64,000 nucleotides of DNA from Algibacter sp. L1A34 (GTDB lineage Bacteria > Bacteroidota > Bacteroidia > Flavobacteriales > Flavobacteriaceae), in the NCBI RefSeq assembly GCF_009796805.1, contig NZ_CP047029.1, positions 434,001 to 498,000 on the forward strand. The letters run 5' to 3'. Below, piece by piece: positions 55,358-64,000 of the stretch (its first letter is position 1; each line of letters begins with the position of its first letter). A program made the position numbers and the translations under genes. Under the pieces are notes generated by a model. The model saw nothing but the letters and a program-made list of their open reading frames with translations, ran no database searches and had not been told where the DNA came from.

Positions 55358-56146
55358 ATGATGATCACTAGAACCTTTTTACTTCCGCTTATATTTTTAG
55401 CATGCGTTTTATCATGTAAAGACGCTAGCAAAACAGAACATACAGAGAAAACAGAAAACGAACACCATTGGAGTTACGCTGGTGAAACATCACCAGAACA
55501 TTGGATTGAGATTGAAAAAAATTCAGATTGCGATGGCAAGTACCAGTCACCAATAAATATTATTAATAAAGACGCAGATTCAATAGCCAGAAAAGATGAT
55601 TTAAAGATATTATATACGCCTACAACAAATATTAGTAAAGTAACAAACAATGGACACTCTATTCAGTTTGATTTTGAAGCAGGCGATTCTATAAACTACA
55701 AAAATGAAAACTACTACTTAAAGCAAATTCATTTTCATGAACCATCAGAACACAAAATAAACGGTGTTATTTACCCTATAGAAATACACCTAGTGCATGT
55801 TAGCAAATCTGGAAATATTACTGTTTTGGGTATTATGGGAGAAGAAGGCAGCAAAAGCCAATTATTCGAATTCTTTGAAAGTTTTTTACCTATTGAAAAT
55901 GGAACAACAAAAACCATTCAACAAAAAATAGATTTATCTAGTTTATTTTTGGAAGATAAGAACTATTACTCTTACGGTGGATCATTAACTACTCCTCCTT
56001 GCTCTGAAGGTGTAAATTGGCTAGTTTTTAAACAACCTATTATTCTATCTGTTGAAGAAGTTTTAAAACTAAGAAACAATATGCCAACTAACAATTACAG
56101 AAACGAACAGCCGTTGAATGACCGTGAAATTAAATTGAATTATTAA
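55358..56146 (+). CDS. Alpha-class carbonic anhydrase (lipoprotein)
   Basis: A 262-residue enzyme interconverting CO2 and bicarbonate in the periplasm or at the cell surface. It is exported by a lipoprotein signal (LACVLSC, Cys20). The alpha-CA core is clear: HWSYAGETSPEHW at the start, CDGKYQSPINI, then the zinc histidines in KQIHFHEPSEH and EIHLVHV. The C-terminal SYGGSLTTPPCSEGVNWLVF with the Thr-containing substrate site is also typical. The next gene starts 19 bp later and may share the transcript. Confidence 0.95.
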   Translation: MMITRTFLLPLIFLACVLSCKDASKTEHTEKTENEHHWSYAGETSPEHWIEIEKNSDCDGKYQSPINIINKDADSIARKDDLKILYTPTTNISKVTNNGHSIQFDFEAGDSINYKNENYYLKQIHFHEPSEHKINGVIYPIEIHLVHVSKSGNITVLGIMGEEGSKSQLFEFFESFLPIENGTTKTIQQKIDLSSLFLEDKNYYSYGGSLTTPPCSEGVNWLVFKQPIILSVEEVLKLRNNMPTNNYRNEQPLNDREIKLNY

Positions 56147-56164
56147 TCTTAATTTTTAAAACAG

Positions 56165-56812
56165 ATGAAATATAAAGCAGTAATTTTCGATTTAGATGGA
56201 ACGCTAGTTAACTCCATTGAAGATATTTCAGACGCCATGAATAGTGTGCTTCAAAACCATAATTACCCAACTCATAGCTATAAAGCATATGGAAATTTTA
56301 TTGGTAGTGGCATCCGTAATTTGGTTCAAAAAGCACTACCTCCCACTCATAATAATGAAGAGCAAGTTACCACTTGTTTTGATGCTATGATGAACGTTTA
56401 TCGTAATCAATGTATACATAAAACAAAGCCTTACGATGGCATTATCGAACTCCTTGACACCTTAAAATCGCGCCAATTAAAACTTGGTGTATTTTCAAAT
56501 AAGGCCGATGAATTTACAAAAAAAGTAACCTTAGCTTTATTGCCAAATTATTTTGATTCTATAGATGGTTTGACTATTGAATCTCACAAAAAACCAAACC
56601 CAATAAAAGCTATTCAAATAAGTAGAAATTTAGGAATAAAACCAGAAGACATCATTTTTGTTGGCGATTCTGGTATAGATATGCAAACCGCAAATAATGC
56701 TAATATGTATGCTGTTGGTGTGTCTTGGGGTTTTAAACCGAAAGAAGAATTAATTGCTGATGGAGCGAAATTAGTATTAAATAATCCTTTGGAATTGATC
56801 GATGTTTTGTGA
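56165..56812 (+). CDS. gph: Phosphoglycolate phosphatase-like HAD hydrolase
   Basis: A 215-residue HAD phosphatase with the Gph layout: motif I VIFDLDGTLVNS, cap region, motif II LGVFSNKAD, Lys in SHKKPNP, and motif III DIIFVGDSGIDMQTANNANM. Likely substrate is 2-phosphoglycolate, but several HAD phosphatases share this form. It follows the carbonic anhydrase gene with 19 bp; both touch CO2/photorespiration-type chemistry only by analogy. Confidence 0.85.
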   Translation: MKYKAVIFDLDGTLVNSIEDISDAMNSVLQNHNYPTHSYKAYGNFIGSGIRNLVQKALPPTHNNEEQVTTCFDAMMNVYRNQCIHKTKPYDGIIELLDTLKSRQLKLGVFSNKADEFTKKVTLALLPNYFDSIDGLTIESHKKPNPIKAIQISRNLGIKPEDIIFVGDSGIDMQTANNANMYAVGVSWGFKPKEELIADGAKLVLNNPLELIDVL

Positions 56813-56967
56813 TTTTAAAATTTCAACTAAGTTTATAAAATAATACAAGTCGTTATAATAATTCAAATTATCTCAAAATCAAAAGCCTTCATACAATAAC
56901 AAAATTTAGCTACTTTTAGGAACACAACCATGATAATCCAAAAACAATAAAATTCAGAAAAACTAAC

Positions 56968-57369
56968 ATGAATACTAACAAGCAAACCACACACCTTCTA
57001 GCTTCAAAAAAATTAATAGGTTCCGTTGTGTCCATTGGAAACAATTGCGCGACTGTTAAACTAACTATTACAAAAGAAATGATTGTTGATACTTACAATC
57101 TTTCTCACGGTGGTTTTGTTTTTGGATTAGCAGATTACGCAGCTATGGTAGCCATAAACAAACCTACTGTAGTTTTAGGTAAAGCAACAACAAAATTTTT
57201 AAAACCAGTTATTTTAAACGACGAAGTAACAGCTGTTGCAACAATTAGCGGAAATTTGAATGAAAAAAAAGTAATTGTATTCGCCGTTGTAAAAAACCAA
57301 AAAAATGAAATCGTTTTTGAAGGTGAATTCGTTTGTTTTGTTTTAGAAAAACACATTCTAGAAGACTAA
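56968..57369 (+). CDS. Hotdog-fold thioesterase (PaaI-like)
   Basis: A 133-residue acyl-CoA thioesterase. The hotdog helix is in NLSHGGFVFGLADYAAMVAI, with the conserved GG.. around the active site, then VLGKATTKFLKPVILNDEVTAVA and EGEFVCFVL. PaaI-type enzymes clear aromatic or other CoA thioesters. It is followed by a strong terminator and not close to other genes. Confidence 0.85.
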   Translation: MNTNKQTTHLLASKKLIGSVVSIGNNCATVKLTITKEMIVDTYNLSHGGFVFGLADYAAMVAINKPTVVLGKATTKFLKPVILNDEVTAVATISGNLNEKKVIVFAVVKNQKNEIVFEGEFVCFVLEKHILED

Positions 57370-57450
57370 CATATACTTAACTGTTATAGATAAAAGTTTT
57401 AATAAATAGTACTGAAAAGTATTTGAACGAGTAAAAAACATGATAAAACT

Positions 57451-57486
57451 AAAAAAGGTTTCAGAAATCCCTGAAACCTTTTTTAT
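57451..57486. terminator. Terminator after the thioesterase
   Basis: AAAAAAGGTTTCAG (57451-57464) pairs with CTGAAACCTTTTTT (57471-57484) over a six-base loop. It works in both directions by symmetry. Confidence 0.9.
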
Positions 57487-57552
57487 GATGTTTATTCTTA
57501 AATTATTATAAACACACTCTTAAATAAATCAATTATTTACATTCAAAACTTT

Positions 57553-57648
57553 ATGTAGTCGCCCATCATTTTTGTCGTAATTCGATTTAGTATTTGTTTT
57601 TTGTACCTTTTAGCATAACCACATCAAAAACCGATAAACAATTTCTTC
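57553..57648 (-). pseudogene. Degenerate purC fragment
   Basis: This ~95 bp aligns along its length with bases 59711-59805 of the intact purC: shared stretches include CCATCATTTTTGT, GCATAACNACATC and GATAAAC. Several gaps and substitutions break the frame. It corresponds to the segment coding for [21 protein letters not shown]. Its ends lack further purC similarity. It lies 1.2 kb from purC, separated from it by the cytidylyltransferase/kinase gene. Confidence 0.75.
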
Positions 57649-57711
57649 TGTATAATCAAAAACTGTACACTCTAAATAACAATAACAACTTAAAATAAGA
57701 CTAAGTTACCC

Positions 57712-58863
57712 TTACAGGACTTCTTTTCTTCTAATATTAATTCGCATAGTGCCTTCAATAGGCTTATCCGAAACTAAAATTAAATATCCACCACCACCTG
57801 CTCCAGCTAATTTCCATGCGAGTGCTTTATCTTTATATTTAGCTATTTCTGCATTAATTCTATCATTAACCATTTCAGGAAACATCTTGGTTTGTGCATT
57901 AAACGATTTTGAAAACCCTTCTGCAAATTTCCCCAAATCCTGATTTTGAATAGCCTCCCAAACATCATCAGCTGCATTTGCAAGCTCCTTTACGTTATCT
58001 TCATTGATATGTGTATCCTTTAAAAGATCTAGTCCTTGTTCCCTTGGCCATAATAATCTCATATAAATATGCTCTTCTAACCAAGCAAGCGTAGACTCTG
58101 AATGTACAGATTCGAAATCAACAGGCCAATATGCGTTGTCATATTTATGTCTAACCAAGCCAGGCATACAAATACCGATAGCATCTTGCGCACCAGAAAT
58201 CATAGTAGATCCAGGCGTATTTTCAAATTTAAAAAGAATTTCTGCCAGCTTTTCTGGTTTTTCCATTGGCAAATAATACGGCCATATTTTTTTTGCTGCA
58301 TTTCGAGTAGAAGTAGACATTCCACATCTTTCATTATACTCAATTACGGGTTCTAATGATAATGTTATAGCCCAACCTGAACCATATTTTGAAACATAAG
58401 GTTGATCAATCCAAGTTCCTGCTAAATCGATTCTATATGGCAATGTACAATTACCAGCAGATCGTATAGCCGTAGTTGAACGCTCTGGTAATCCTGCATC
58501 TGGTATTCTTTCTAGTAACTTTAATTCTATACCTAAACTTGCACACAATTCTTGTTTCTCTGGAGAAAACCCATCTTCATTTACAATAAAATAATCTGGT
58601 TTTAAATTAACAAGATCTTCTTTAAAATCTAAAATACCAGACCCCGTATTCACAAAGGCTTCTTTTACATATCTAATAGCGTTAATGGTATAGATTCTTT
58701 CTTGCTCAGAGTTTATAGTTTGACGCCCTTTCAATTCTGATACAGTTGCATCAGATCCGATTCCAACATATAAATCACCATAGGTTGCGGCTTCTTTAAA
58801 AAATGCAATATGTCCGCTATGCAACATATCAAAACAACCTGATACAAAAACCTTTTTACTCAT
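57712..58863 (-). CDS. Cytidylyltransferase / GHMP kinase fusion
   Basis: A 383-residue two-domain protein. The N-terminal ~130 residues form a cytidylyltransferase: VFVSGCFDMLHSGHIAFFKEA (HxGH site) and GRQTINSEQERIYTINAIRYV. From residue ~150 a GHMP-kinase-like domain follows: LPYRIDLAGTWIDQPYVSKY, and the C-terminal AWKLAGAGGGGYLILVSD. The usual P-loop PxxSGLGSS appears only as STMISGAQDAIG, so the kinase may be altered. It is likely to make a CDP- or NDP-activated sugar or alcohol. Which one is not known. Confidence 0.75.
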   Translation of the reverse strand: MSKKVFVSGCFDMLHSGHIAFFKEAATYGDLYVGIGSDATVSELKGRQTINSEQERIYTINAIRYVKEAFVNTGSGILDFKEDLVNLKPDYFIVNEDGFSPEKQELCASLGIELKLLERIPDAGLPERSTTAIRSAGNCTLPYRIDLAGTWIDQPYVSKYGSGWAITLSLEPVIEYNERCGMSTSTRNAAKKIWPYYLPMEKPEKLAEILFKFENTPGSTMISGAQDAIGICMPGLVRHKYDNAYWPVDFESVHSESTLAWLEEHIYMRLLWPREQGLDLLKDTHINEDNVKELANAADDVWEAIQNQDLGKFAEGFSKSFNAQTKMFPEMVNDRINAEIAKYKDKALAWKLAGAGGGGYLILVSDKPIEGTMRINIRRKEVL

Positions 58864-58971
58864 TATAATATAATTTTAAAATTAATTTAAGATGAAATTC
58901 TTTATCCATCATTTATAAAAACACTAAACCACAAAATAAATTAAGTGCTTAGAACTAGAAATATACACTTT

Positions 58972-59919
58972 CTACTTCAAATATGCTAAAACATTGTTTT
59001 CAATACGCTCTTGAATGTTAGAAACATCAGCTTTCACAAAAGTTTTACCTGTAATATTTTCATAAAGCTCGATATAACGATCGGATACCGATTGAATATA
59101 TTCATCGCTCATAAAAGGAACCGTTTGCCCTTCTAAACCTTGAAAATCGTTGGCGATTAACCACTGGCGCACAAACTCTTTAGAAAGTTGCTTTTGCGCT
59201 TCTCCTTTATTTTGGCGTTCTTGGTAGCCATCGGCATAAAAATAACGTGAAGAATCTGGCGTGTGTATTTCATCAATCAACACAATTTTCCCGTCTTTTG
59301 TTTTCCCGAATTCATATTTAGTATCTACCAAAATTAATCCACGTGAAGCAGCTATTTCTGTTCCTCTTTGAAATAATTTTCGAGTATAATCTTCTAAAAC
59401 CACATAATCTTCCTCAGAAACAATACCACGCTTTAAAATATTTTCACGAGAAATATCTTCATCATGATCACCCATTTCAGCTTTTGTTGCTGGGGTAATT
59501 ATTGGGTTTGGAAACTTATCATTTTCCTTCATCCCTTCTGGCATTGCAACGCCACAAAGTATGCGTTTGCCCGCTTTATACTCACGTGCTGCATGACCAG
59601 ACATGTAACCACGAATTACCATTTCTACTTTAAAAGGTTCGCATAAATGCCCTACCGCTACATTTGGATCGGGTGTTGCGGTTAACCAATTTGGAACAAT
59701 ATCCTGAGTGGCCGCCATCATTTTTGTAGCTATTTGGTTTAATATTTGCCCTTTGTAAGGAATTCCTTTAGGCATAACAACATCGAAAGCAGATAAACGA
59801 TCTGTAGCGACCATTACTAATTCATTATCATTAATATTATATACGGCTCTTACTTTCCCTTTATAAAGACTTTTTTGTCCTGGGAAATTGAAATTGGTAT
59901 CTATTATGGTATTACTCAT
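58972..59919 (-). CDS. purC: Phosphoribosylaminoimidazole-succinocarboxamide synthase
   Basis: A 315-residue SAICAR synthase of purine synthesis, joining CAIR and aspartate with [35 protein letters not shown] and [22 protein letters not shown] are characteristic, and DTKYEFGKT with [13 protein letters not shown] shows the ATP/Mg site. The longer, eukaryote-like form is usual in Bacteroidota. It is a separate unit, and a decayed piece of its own sequence lies 1.2 kb away. Confidence 0.95.
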   Translation of the reverse strand: MSNTIIDTNFNFPGQKSLYKGKVRAVYNINDNELVMVATDRLSAFDVVMPKGIPYKGQILNQIATKMMAATQDIVPNWLTATPDPNVAVGHLCEPFKVEMVIRGYMSGHAAREYKAGKRILCGVAMPEGMKENDKFPNPIITPATKAEMGDHDEDISRENILKRGIVSEEDYVVLEDYTRKLFQRGTEIAASRGLILVDTKYEFGKTKDGKIVLIDEIHTPDSSRYFYADGYQERQNKGEAQKQLSKEFVRQWLIANDFQGLEGQTVPFMSDEYIQSVSDRYIELYENITGKTFVKADVSNIQERIENNVLAYLK

Positions 59920-60100
59920 TTTGTTTTATTAGTTTATGAGTTTGTTTTTTAATTTTTATTTGCGTCAAATTTAGTTAAAACGATACACTTTTTTAGAATT
60001 TTGAATTCACTATCTTTTTTTGATATGAATTTCTCTTTTTAACTTTGTAAATCTTCCTTTTCGTTGAATTAAAAAACAAAAATTTGCGGATAATTTAGCC

Positions 60101-60237
60101 CCGATTGATGCGACATCCTTTTTATGTACTTACCCTAAGCTATAATTTACACTAAAACTTCACTTTATACGCTATAAATTAATTAGATAGCGAAATATGT
60201 TTAGTACATAAAAAGATATAGCGGAAAGCGGGATGAG
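60101..60237 (+). repeat. Structured intergenic repeat, copy 5 (variant ends)
   Basis: CCCGATTGATGCG and CATCCTTTTTATGTAC at the left face GTACATAAAAAGATATAGCG and AAAGCGGGATGAG at the right. Compared with copies 1-4, GGG...CCC is replaced by CCC...GGG, so pairing is kept. The outer GCGTTA stem is missing. Confidence 0.65.
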
Positions 60238-60248
60238 CTTCAAAAAAA

Positions 60249-61202
60249 TTAATCTATATTCTCGATGCTTTTATAAGCTTCAATTACTTTTTTAACGAGT
60301 TTATGACGAACAACATCTTTATCGTCTAGAAAAATCATGCCGACACCTTCTACGTTTTTCAGAATTAAAAGGGCTTCTTTTAATCCGGAAATGGTACGCC
60401 TAGGTAAATCTATTTGCCCAGGATCGCCGGTTAATAAAAACTTGGCGTGTTTCCCCATACGGGTTAAAAACATTTTCATTTGGGCATGTGTTGTGTTCTG
60501 CCCTTCATCTAAAATCACGAATGCATTATCCAATGTTCTCCCGCGCATAAAGGCTAATGGAGCAATTTGAATGGTACCATTTTCGATATACTGTGCTAGT
60601 TTTTCGGCAGGGATCATATCACGAAGCGCATCGTAAAGTGGTTGCATGTACGGGTCCAACTTCTCCTTTAAATCTCCTGGTAAAAAACCTAAGTTCTCAC
60701 CTGCTTCTACAGCCGGACGCGTTAAGATAATACGTTTTACTTCTCTATTTTTTAGCGCTTGTACTGCCAATGCTACACCGGTATATGTTTTACCTGTTCC
60801 AGCTGGACCAATAGCAAAAACCATATCGTTTTTATGCATGAGCTCCACCATTTTTCGCTGGTTTGCCGTTTGGGCTTTTATAAGTTTGCCACCTACGCCG
60901 TGCACGATAACCTCGCCTCCTTTGGCAGATGCTATATAATCGTCGCTACTTTGGCTTGTTAAAACCCGTTCAATAACGTTTTCGTCCAACTTATTATATT
61001 TAGCAAAATGTTTGATAAGCATCGTCATGCGACGGTTAAATTCGTCTAGCATTTCTTCTTCACCAAAGGCTTTAATTTGATTGCCCCGTGCTACAATTTT
61101 TAATTTAGGAAAGTACTTTTTTAAAAGTTCAATATTTACATTTTGTGCTCCAAAAAATTCTTTGGGCGTGATTTCTTCTAATTCAATAACAATTTCATTC
61201 AA
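60249..61202 (-). CDS. PhoH-family ATPase
   Basis: A 317-residue PhoH-like protein. Walker A is FAIGPAGTGKTYTGV (about residues 132-146), Walker B is NAFVILDEGQNTT, and ILTRPAVEAGENLGFLPGDLKEKL and LLTGDPGQIDLPR are typical of the PhoH/YbeZ group. It is thought to act in RNA processing with YbeY. No YbeY is seen in this window. It is divergent from the SAM hydrolase gene. Confidence 0.93.
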   Translation of the reverse strand: MNEIVIELEEITPKEFFGAQNVNIELLKKYFPKLKIVARGNQIKAFGEEEMLDEFNRRMTMLIKHFAKYNKLDENVIERVLTSQSSDDYIASAKGGEVIVHGVGGKLIKAQTANQRKMVELMHKNDMVFAIGPAGTGKTYTGVALAVQALKNREVKRIILTRPAVEAGENLGFLPGDLKEKLDPYMQPLYDALRDMIPAEKLAQYIENGTIQIAPLAFMRGRTLDNAFVILDEGQNTTHAQMKMFLTRMGKHAKFLLTGDPGQIDLPRRTISGLKEALLILKNVEGVGMIFLDDKDVVRHKLVKKVIEAYKSIENID

Positions 61203-61371
61203 AGGCGTTGTTTTAATTTTAACTAAATTAGATATTAAAACCTCTCAATTTTCATTTAAAATATAAAAACGAAAACAAAAAATTATGTAGGTTTGTATCT
61301 CGTAAGTGTTCATCTCAAAAATACATAATTTTAGATGACAAAACGCTAAAAACATATCAACAATTTTGTTC

Positions 61372-62250
61372 ATGGCAATAATAACTTTAACATCAGATTT
61401 TGGCTTAAAAGACCACTTTACTGGCGCAACTAAGGGTGCTATTTATAGTGAGTTGCCCGATGTTAATATTGTTGATATCTCGCATAATGTCTCTCCATTT
61501 AGTATTCCCGAGGCGGCATATATTATCCAAAATGCCTATAGTAGTTTCCCCGAAGGCACTATACATATTATTGGTATTGACTCGGAAATTAACGCCGAAA
61601 ACAAGCATATTGCGGTTAAATTAGATGGACATTATTTTATTTGTGCCAACAATGGCATTATGAGTATGATTTGCTCGGAAATTGTTCCCGAAAAAATTGT
61701 AGAAATTAATATTCATGATAAAATACAAACTAGTTTCCCTGTACTCGATGTATTTGTAAAAGTGGCTTGCCATATTGCACGTGGAGGAACATTGGATGTT
61801 ATTGGTAAATCGATAAGCGGCATAAAACCAATTAAAAATATTGAGCCATTTGTTAACGACGATAAAACAAAAATTGTTGGAAATATTATTTATATTGATA
61901 ATTACGGCAATGTGGTTACTAATATAAAACGTAGCTTTTTTGAAAGTATACAAAAGGGACGAGATTTTGAAATTTCGGCTCGAAATTATAAGTTTAAAAA
62001 AATACATCTTAAATACAGTGATATTGTTAATTTTGATATCCCTGCTGAAAAACGACAAGATGAAGGACGGAAATTAGTAGTTTTTAATTCTGGTGGATTT
62101 TTAGAGATTTCTATATTTAAGAGTAATCCAAAAACCAACGGAAGCGCTTCTAGCTTATTGGGTCTAGGCGTTATGGATGCGGTGAGCGTTAGTTTCAACC
62201 CAACCTCTATTGTTGCTAAAAGCCAGATAGCTCTAGATGAGCGTATTTAA
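61372..62250 (+). CDS. SAM hydroxide adenosyltransferase (DUF62)
   Basis: A 292-residue member of the chlorinase/fluorinase superfamily. The N-terminus MAIITLTSDFGLKDHFTGATKGAIY, VDISHNVSPFSIPEAAYII and GGGTLDVIGKSI-like RGGTLDVIGKSI are typical of DUF62 hydrolases, which split SAM to adenosine and methionine. A YIDNYGNVVTNI segment follows. Halide use is unlikely but not ruled out. ATG 61372 is taken because it directly precedes the conserved strand. It is divergent from phoH and followed by a small monooxygenase-like gene. Confidence 0.9.
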   Translation: MAIITLTSDFGLKDHFTGATKGAIYSELPDVNIVDISHNVSPFSIPEAAYIIQNAYSSFPEGTIHIIGIDSEINAENKHIAVKLDGHYFICANNGIMSMICSEIVPEKIVEINIHDKIQTSFPVLDVFVKVACHIARGGTLDVIGKSISGIKPIKNIEPFVNDDKTKIVGNIIYIDNYGNVVTNIKRSFFESIQKGRDFEISARNYKFKKIHLKYSDIVNFDIPAEKRQDEGRKLVVFNSGGFLEISIFKSNPKTNGSASSLLGLGVMDAVSVSFNPTSIVAKSQIALDERI

Positions 62251-62304
62251 TTATAAAAAAAACAGAAAGGTAGCCCTTTCGAGAAAAAACAAAAACAGTA
62301 AAAT

Positions 62305-62601
62305 ATGTTAGTTCGAATTGTTAAAATGGGTTTTTACAGACAGAATGTTGACGTCTTTTTGGAGAGTTTTGAAAACAACAAAACTAAAATTAGAAATTCT
62401 AATGGTTGTACCTTTTTAGAATTGTATCGTGATAAAAACAACCCTACTATACTTTTCACGTATAGCTATTGGGAAAGTGATGCCCAGTTGCAAGAATATA
62501 GACAATCTAAAGAATTTAAAACGCTTTGGAAAACTCTAAAACCGCTTTTTAGCATTCGTCCAGAGGCTTGGAGTTTCGATAAATTAGAAACTTTAGATTA
62601 A
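62305..62601 (+). CDS. Antibiotic-biosynthesis-monooxygenase (ABM) domain protein
   Basis: A 98-residue dimeric alpha/beta-barrel protein. The layout MLVRIVKMGFY, FLESFENNKTKIRNSNGCTFLELYRD, ILFTYSYWESDAQLQEYRQSKEF is that of ABM-type stand-alone domains. The chemistry (if any) is unknown. It follows the SAM hydrolase gene and precedes gldFG, with 54 and 52 bp gaps, so the three may form one transcript. Confidence 0.8.
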   Translation: MLVRIVKMGFYRQNVDVFLESFENNKTKIRNSNGCTFLELYRDKNNPTILFTYSYWESDAQLQEYRQSKEFKTLWKTLKPLFSIRPEAWSFDKLETLD

Positions 62602-62653
62602 AATTTAATAAAAAAAGCAATAATATATAATTGCGCCTACATCTGTAAAATAT

Positions 62654-64000
62654 ATGCTTGCCATACTTAAAAAAGAAATAAACGCATTTTTCGCTTCACC
62701 TATTGGTTATTTAGTAATTGGTATTTTCTTGTTACTAAACGGACTATTTCTATGGGTTTTTAAAGGTGATTTTAATATTCTAAATTATGGCTTTGCCGAT
62801 TTATCACCTTTCTTTTTACTAGCGCCATGGATTTTAATTTTCTTGATTCCAGCGGTAACTATGCGGAGTTTTTCCGATGAAAAAAAACAAGGTACTTTAG
62901 AGCTTTTACTAACAAAACCTATTTCGCACACACGTATTGTGTTGGGTAAATATTTTGGAGCACTTATTTTAATACTAATTGCGCTTACCCCAACAATACT
63001 ATATATTTACACAGTAATCCAATTAGGAAATCCTCAAGGAAATTTAGATGTTGGTAGTACACTTGGCTCCTATTTCGGGTTGTTTTTTCTAGTAGCTTCT
63101 TACACGGCAATCGGTATTTTTACGTCTACTTTTACAGATAACCAAATTGTGGCTTTTATAAGTTCTGTATTTATTTGTTTTCTTTTTTATATTGGTTTTG
63201 AAGGCATTGCCGATTTTGCTTCTAGCAATTTTATAGACCAACTCGGTATGAGTTTACATTATAAAAGTATGAGTCGCGGTATTCTTGATACACGAGATAT
63301 TTTATACTTTTTAAGTGTCACTGCTTTTTTTATTTTCATCACTGTAAAAGGAATCAAAAATGAAAAATTACAGAAAAAATCATGGATGCAAATTGTTGGT
63401 GTTTTTGCAACTTTATTTATCCTGAATATTGCCGTAAACGGAATACACAAACGTTTTGATCTTACAGAAGATTCGCGATACACTCTAAGCCCTGCTAGTT
63501 TAGATATTTTAAAAGATGTAGAATCTCCAATAATTATTGATGTGTTTTTGGATGGAGAAAATTTTCCTTCAGAATTTAGACGCCTACAAACTGAAACTAA
63601 ACAATTACTAGAAGAGTTTGCTTCCGAAAACCCGAATATTATTTTCAATTTTTTCAACCCTTTGGAAGATGACGCTAATCGCGATATTATTATAGAGCAA
63701 CTTACTCAACGTGGTTTAACCCCAATGCAAATGAGCATTCAAGAAAACGGATCCTCAACTCAAGCCATCATTTTTCCATGGGCTTTAGCAAGTTATAACA
63801 ACCAAACAGTAACCATCCCTTTAATTAAAAACAAAATAGGTTCTAATCAACAAGAATTAGTTAGCAACTCGGTACAGCATCTAGAGTACGCTTTCGCGGA
63901 TGGATTTAGCAAACTAACAAAACCTAAACGCCGAAAAATAGCTATTCTAAAAGGGAACCAACAATTAGAAGATAAATACATCGCAGATTTTGTTAAAAAA
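62654..64000 (+). CDS. GldF-GldG fused gliding-motility ABC transporter subunit, 3'-truncated
   Basis: The frame starts at ATG 62654 and is open to the window end (449 codons). The first ~230 residues are GldF: six membrane helices (FFASPIGYLVIGIFLLL, LSPFFLLAPWILIFLIPAV, RSFSDEKKQGTLELLLTKPIS). After the last helix and IKNEKLQKK the frame passes without stop into GldG: a membrane anchor (VGVFATLFILNIAVNGI) and periplasmic FDLTEDSRYTLSPASLDILKDV. In the common form gldF and gldG are separate genes. The ATPase GldA is not in view. The supported functions are gliding and an ABC permease. The C-terminus is outside the window. Confidence 0.85.
   Translation, partial: MLAILKKEINAFFASPIGYLVIGIFLLLNGLFLWVFKGDFNILNYGFADLSPFFLLAPWILIFLIPAVTMRSFSDEKKQGTLELLLTKPISHTRIVLGKYFGALILILIALTPTILYIYTVIQLGNPQGNLDVGSTLGSYFGLFFLVASYTAIGIFTSTFTDNQIVAFISSVFICFLFYIGFEGIADFASSNFIDQLGMSLHYKSMSRGILDTRDILYFLSVTAFFIFITVKGIKNEKLQKKSWMQIVGVFATLFILNIAVNGIHKRFDLTEDSRYTLSPASLDILKDVESPIIIDVFLDGENFPSEFRRLQTETKQLLEEFASENPNIIFNFFNPLEDDANRDIIIEQLTQRGLTPMQMSIQENGSSTQAIIFPWALASYNNQTVTIPLIKNKIGSNQQELVSNSVQHLEYAFADGFSKLTKPKRRKIAILKGNQQLEDKYIADFVKK

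Overview
The window is AT-rich and has the marks of a marine or environmental Flavobacteriaceae (Bacteroidota). These include many SCxxx-type lipoproteins, two secreted proteins with a C-terminal type IX secretion sorting domain, gliding-motility genes (gldF/gldG), a fused SecDF, a TAnnTTTG-like -7 element where promoters can be guessed, and almost no Shine-Dalgarno sequences. It starts inside ddl and ends inside gldFG. No rRNA, complete tRNA or CRISPR array was seen.

Layout. 1-5.7 kb: ddl, coaD, a phospholipase D-type lipoprotein, a HEAT protein and a SulP transporter. 6.4-10.2 kb: a TetR regulator and a five-gene redox/detoxification operon (AhpD-like, EthD, peroxiredoxin-like, haloacid dehalogenase, DsbA-like). 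A near-identical palindrome lies before the regulator and again before the operon. 10.4-15.1 kb: dus, a fluoride-type CLC antiporter with a DUF190 partner and a possible fluoride-riboswitch-like leader, and a sulfatase lipoprotein. 15.4-29.5 kb: mostly core genes (secDF, mdh, gyrB, DinB, ABC exporter, FAH, DUF294 signalling protein, DnaQ-type exonuclease, beta-barrel).

30.7-36.8 kb is the accessory highlight. Single, mostly unrelated minus-strand genes are separated by ~140-bp imperfect palindromes. Each gene is bracketed by its own short inverted repeat that ends in GTT on one side and AAC on the other. This is the boundary logic of integron gene cassettes, and I read the region as an integron-like cassette array with no integrase in view. 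It carries a fused AAA-ATPase/DUF4435 protein that looks like a single-chain PARIS-type defence protein, secreted proteins of unknown function, an ORF-less cassette with an exact 100-bp tandem repeat, and a frameshifted ASCH lipoprotein. One end is cut by an IS3-family remnant joined to the tail of an SMC-like ATPase that has a nonsense codon.

36.8-44.2 kb: an AcuI/YhdH-type reductase divergent from an HxlR regulator, then acs, a DUF779 gene, an aldehyde dehydrogenase and a divergent AraC regulator, which together suggest acetaldehyde to acetate to acetyl-CoA. 45.8-50.4 kb: two type IX-secreted proteins. 51.3-62.6 kb: an AGCS symporter, a membrane acyltransferase, a broken TfoX-like gene, alpha carbonic anhydrase, gph, a thioesterase, a cytidylyltransferase/GHMP-kinase fusion, purC, phoH and a SAM hydrolase. 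The window ends in a gldF-gldG reading frame with no stop between the two parts.

Five intergenic copies (15.3, 25.5, 45.3, 50.5 and 60.2 kb) of a structured repeat show compensatory changes in two stems, so they probably form an RNA. Decayed pieces include a ~95-bp purC fragment 1.2 kb from the intact purC.
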